Source of the DNA: Nanobdellota archaeon
GTDB taxonomy: Archaea > Nanobdellota > Nanobdellia > Pacearchaeales > GW2011-AR1
Length of the DNA: 24,818 nucleotides
NCBI GenBank assembly: GCA_022563455.1
Contig: JADFNI010000010.1
Location: 1 to 24,818 of the forward strand
Direction of reading: 5' to 3'
Shown here: positions 23,378 to 24,818 of the stretch, one piece after another
How the letters are laid out: every line of letters begins with the position of its first letter
Numbering within the stretch: position 1 is the stretch's first letter
Notes under the pieces: model-generated
What the model saw: only the letters and a program-made list of their open reading frames with translations
Told to the model about the DNA's origin: nothing
Database searches by the model: none
Program-made: the position numbers and the translations under genes

Positions 23378-23391
23378 GTGATATATATCAC
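23378..23391. promoter_or_regulatory. Palindromic operator GTGATATATATCAC between the HTH_10 gene and its neighbour
   Basis: A 14-bp perfect palindrome sharing the core TGATATATATCA with the site at 22705-22718. It begins 3 nt after the regulator's stop and ends 7 nt before a TATA-like GTTTAAAT (23398-23405) that is 26 nt before the ATG at 23428. Upstream-of-TATA placement is that of an activator site. Confidence 0.6.
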
Positions 23392-23427
23392 TATAAAGTT
23401 TAAATTGTTCTTATTTTTAAGTTTTTT

Positions 23428-24072
23428 ATGATGCCCGGATTTTACTCTTTTAAAAAGAGAAAGAGAAATGAGAATGTAACTATTCATAAATGTGTGGGGA
23501 TAGTTGGTCTTGATATAGACAGAGGCCTTACCCAAAGTGAACTTGAGTATCAACTGCAAGAAATTAGACGGATACCCCATGTGGGTAGAGTTCGTTCAAT
23601 AGGATTTGGGTCTGGGGCCCCTACAGCTATTTTCAAAGCTACCTTAAAATCAGCATACTATCAACTTATGATCGGGGCTACCGGCCATCAACACCTTTTT
23701 CTAGAAAAAGAGGGAAATATGCCTTATGTCAGATTTATACATAAGAAAACACAAGATATTACGGAAGAAGATATAAGGGACTTAGGAGTGCTTAAGGCGG
23801 GTCAAAAATTAAAACGCGGTTCTCAATTTTGGCCGTCTGGTATATATGAAACTGAAAGAAAAGAATGTAATCTACGACCAAAGAATAAATATCAGATTAT
23901 CGGTAGTTTTGAAGAGGCAATTGATTTTGGCCGCAGAATGTATCTAGAGAGACTCTTTGGATTGGGTTTGCGTGAAAGTGGTTTAAAGGATGTTGATCTT
24001 TTAGATGTACCAACACACACCACAGACAAGGAATTAAAGGAGAGCGAAGGTTATAGTTGGAGACTATCTTGA
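23428..24072 (+). CDS. Unknown 214-aa protein paired with the HTH_10 regulator
   Basis: I do not recognise this protein. It is soluble, basic at the start (FYSFKKRKRNENV) and mixed alpha/beta: a strand-like VTIHKCVGIVGLDIDRGLT (17-35), a helix ELEYQLQEIRRIP, a Gly-rich turn IGFGSGAPTAIF (about 58-69), a loop GATGHQHLFLEKEG (about 83-96), and a helical acidic C-terminus. There are no metal-binding Cys clusters; three His near 86-88 and 196 are scattered. GC content in its coding sequence looks visibly higher than the window's. An ATG at 23431 is an equally good start. The shared palindrome suggests control by the upstream HTH_10 protein. Confidence 0.65.
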   Translation: MMPGFYSFKKRKRNENVTIHKCVGIVGLDIDRGLTQSELEYQLQEIRRIPHVGRVRSIGFGSGAPTAIFKATLKSAYYQLMIGATGHQHLFLEKEGNMPYVRFIHKKTQDITEEDIRDLGVLKAGQKLKRGSQFWPSGIYETERKECNLRPKNKYQIIGSFEEAIDFGRRMYLERLFGLGLRESGLKDVDLLDVPTHTTDKELKESEGYSWRLS

Positions 24073-24123
24073 TTGCGCCAATACCATAACCATCTTTATA
24101 AGGGGTAAGAGGGTGAGTTTTAT

Positions 24124-24201
24124 ATGGCAGAATCAAATACTTCCGATGAAAAACCTATAGTTTATAATTCATCACAATTAATTGAAGAGACAACTCATTA
24201 A
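24124..24201 (+). CDS. Possible 25-residue leaderless peptide
   Basis: The short frame MAESNTSDEKPIVYNSSQLI plus EETTH is preceded by TTTATAAG (24095-24102) centred 25 nt before its ATG, exactly the spacing of established genes here, and by a GAGGGTGA purine run. The peptide is acidic and hydrophilic with no membrane segment. The repeated hairpin element (copy 2) begins 13 nt after its stop. Confidence 0.4.
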   Translation: MAESNTSDEKPIVYNSSQLIEETTH

Positions 24202-24214
24202 TCTCTCTAAATTA

Positions 24215-24250
24215 TCTAACTGGGACACTTTTATCCTACACCTGGTTGGA
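24215..24250 (+). other. Repeated hairpin-forming element, copy 2
   Basis: TCTAAC (24215-24220) and GTTGGA (24245-24250) pair around 24 nt containing TGGGACACTTTTATCC. Compared with copy 1, 18 of the 24 interval bases are identical. In the stem one C-G pair has become T-A and one T-A has become T-G, so pairing is kept. The 160-nt gap (24202-24362) otherwise contains an AT-rich promoter region before the next gene. Confidence 0.55.
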
Positions 24251-24362
24251 GCGTTGAATTGTTATTATACTTCTAATTTTTTTCTTTAATCAATACTTTT
24301 ATATACTTTCGGTTACCAATTATAAACTATAAAAGATTAAAAAGTCTTTAAAAGGTAATCAA

Positions 24363-24548
24363 ATGAAAAATAAACAAAGAAAAGATACGGCTGTTAGGGT
24401 AAGTAGATGGGTTGACGAGGAAGTTGAAATTTTTATTAATAATGAAACAGATAAAAGGATCAAAGTGGAGTTTCCTTCAAAAAGGAATTTTGTTGACAAG
24501 GCTGTTATTCAACTCTTGGAGGAAAGAGGGGTGAATCTTTCCAAATGA
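24363..24548 (+). CDS. Small putative DNA-binding protein, ribbon-helix-helix-like, 61 aa
   Basis: TAVRVSRWVDEEVEIFINNE (9-28) looks like the strand and first helix of an RHH/CopG-type protein, followed by FPSKRNFVDKAVIQLLEERG (38-57), the second helix with the typical PSxxxFVxxAV pattern. Such proteins bind operators as dimers and are common on archaeal plasmids and viruses. The insertion KRIKVEFPSK between helices is somewhat long. An A/T-rich region with a small inverted repeat AAAGA...TCTTT (about 24332-24350) precedes it. It is followed 13 nt later by a 41-codon ORF. Confidence 0.6.
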   Translation: MKNKQRKDTAVRVSRWVDEEVEIFINNETDKRIKVEFPSKRNFVDKAVIQLLEERGVNLSK

Positions 24549-24561
24549 GGTTTAAAATAAG

Positions 24562-24687
24562 ATGAATGGGATAGATCAGGCAAGAGAGTTTTTTAGAATG
24601 TTGGAGTCTCAAGAGATTGAAGACTCTGGAGAAATTGCTAAGAGAGCTTTTTTTATTCAGGATAAGCTTGCTGATAAGGTTAATTAA
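24562..24687 (+). CDS. Small ORF, 41 aa, downstream of the RHH-like gene
   Basis: MNGIDQAREFFRMLESQEIE and the following DSGEIAKRAFFIQDKLADKVN form an amphipathic helical peptide. A GAGGT Shine-Dalgarno-like sequence at 24547-24551 overlaps the previous stop region, about 10 nt before the ATG, suggesting an operon with the RHH-like gene. Such pairs recall small antitoxin or plasmid-control proteins, but nothing proves it. The remaining 131 nt to the window end are very AT-rich and show no feature. Confidence 0.45.
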   Translation: MNGIDQAREFFRMLESQEIEDSGEIAKRAFFIQDKLADKVN

Positions 24688-24818
24688 TTTATTTTATAAG
24701 AATGTATTGCTTAATTTAATAAAAATTTTCTATTTAAATTTAACATTTATTGAAATAAAGAATAAATAAATGATTTTGTATTTTCTATAAGAATATATAT
24801 TTTCATATATTTGTATTT

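Overview
This window is a compact, AT-rich (about one third GC by eye) archaeal chromosome segment. The translation genes point to Archaea. They are an archaeal/eukaryotic-type ProRS ending in Tyr, an archaeal-type AspRS, and the archaea-specific GatD/GatE pair alongside GatA/B/C. Almost every gene has a TATA-like box centred 24-28 nt before its start codon, as expected for leaderless mRNAs. Small unknown membrane proteins, very short intergenic gaps and an ITGNAV-type motif in a secreted protein suggest a DPANN lineage of the Woesearchaeota/Pacearchaeota kind. That placement is inference from style, not a tree.

Layout. 1-5.1 kb: the N-terminus of an FtsZ-like GTPase (cut by the window edge), a DHH phosphoesterase, an unknown protein, a gatC-gatA pair overlapping by ATGA, a HIT protein and aspS. 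5.2-12.5 kb: a large secreted thioredoxin/YyaL-like protein fused to a CcdA/DsbD-type membrane domain, two small unknown genes, gatE without its usual GAD insertion, a small membrane protein, a 619-residue orphan nucleotidyltransferase and a polytopic membrane protein. 12.5-16.1 kb: tRNA-Val(UAC), two tandem paralogous membrane-anchored secreted proteins, and a DEAD-box RNA helicase with an RG/S-rich tail. 16.1-20.3 kb: divergent gatD and gatB sharing one TATA element, a small membrane protein and an amino-acid permease. 20.4-22.2 kb: tRNA-Arg(UCG), whose 3' end is partly repeated downstream in tandem, then proS. 22.2-24.8 kb: an accessory-looking stretch with a Bat-type HTH_10 regulator, an unknown 214-residue protein, a possible 25-residue leaderless peptide, a likely ribbon-helix-helix protein and a 41-residue ORF. 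Two copies of a conserved, potentially structured 36-nt element flank part of it.

How it fits together. The window holds a complete indirect aminoacylation kit: GatCAB (gatC-gatA, gatB), GatDE (gatD, gatE) and an AspRS with features of the non-discriminating type. ProRS and two tRNAs add to this, so amide aminoacyl-tRNA synthesis is the dominant theme. A second theme is extracytoplasmic thiol chemistry: the thioredoxin-CcdA fusion lies near secreted proteins with conserved Cys pairs. The most novel material is the right-hand module (22.5-24.3 kb). There the HTH_10 gene and its neighbour each carry the palindrome TGATATATATCA in their promoter regions, and a repeated hairpin-forming element lies on either side.
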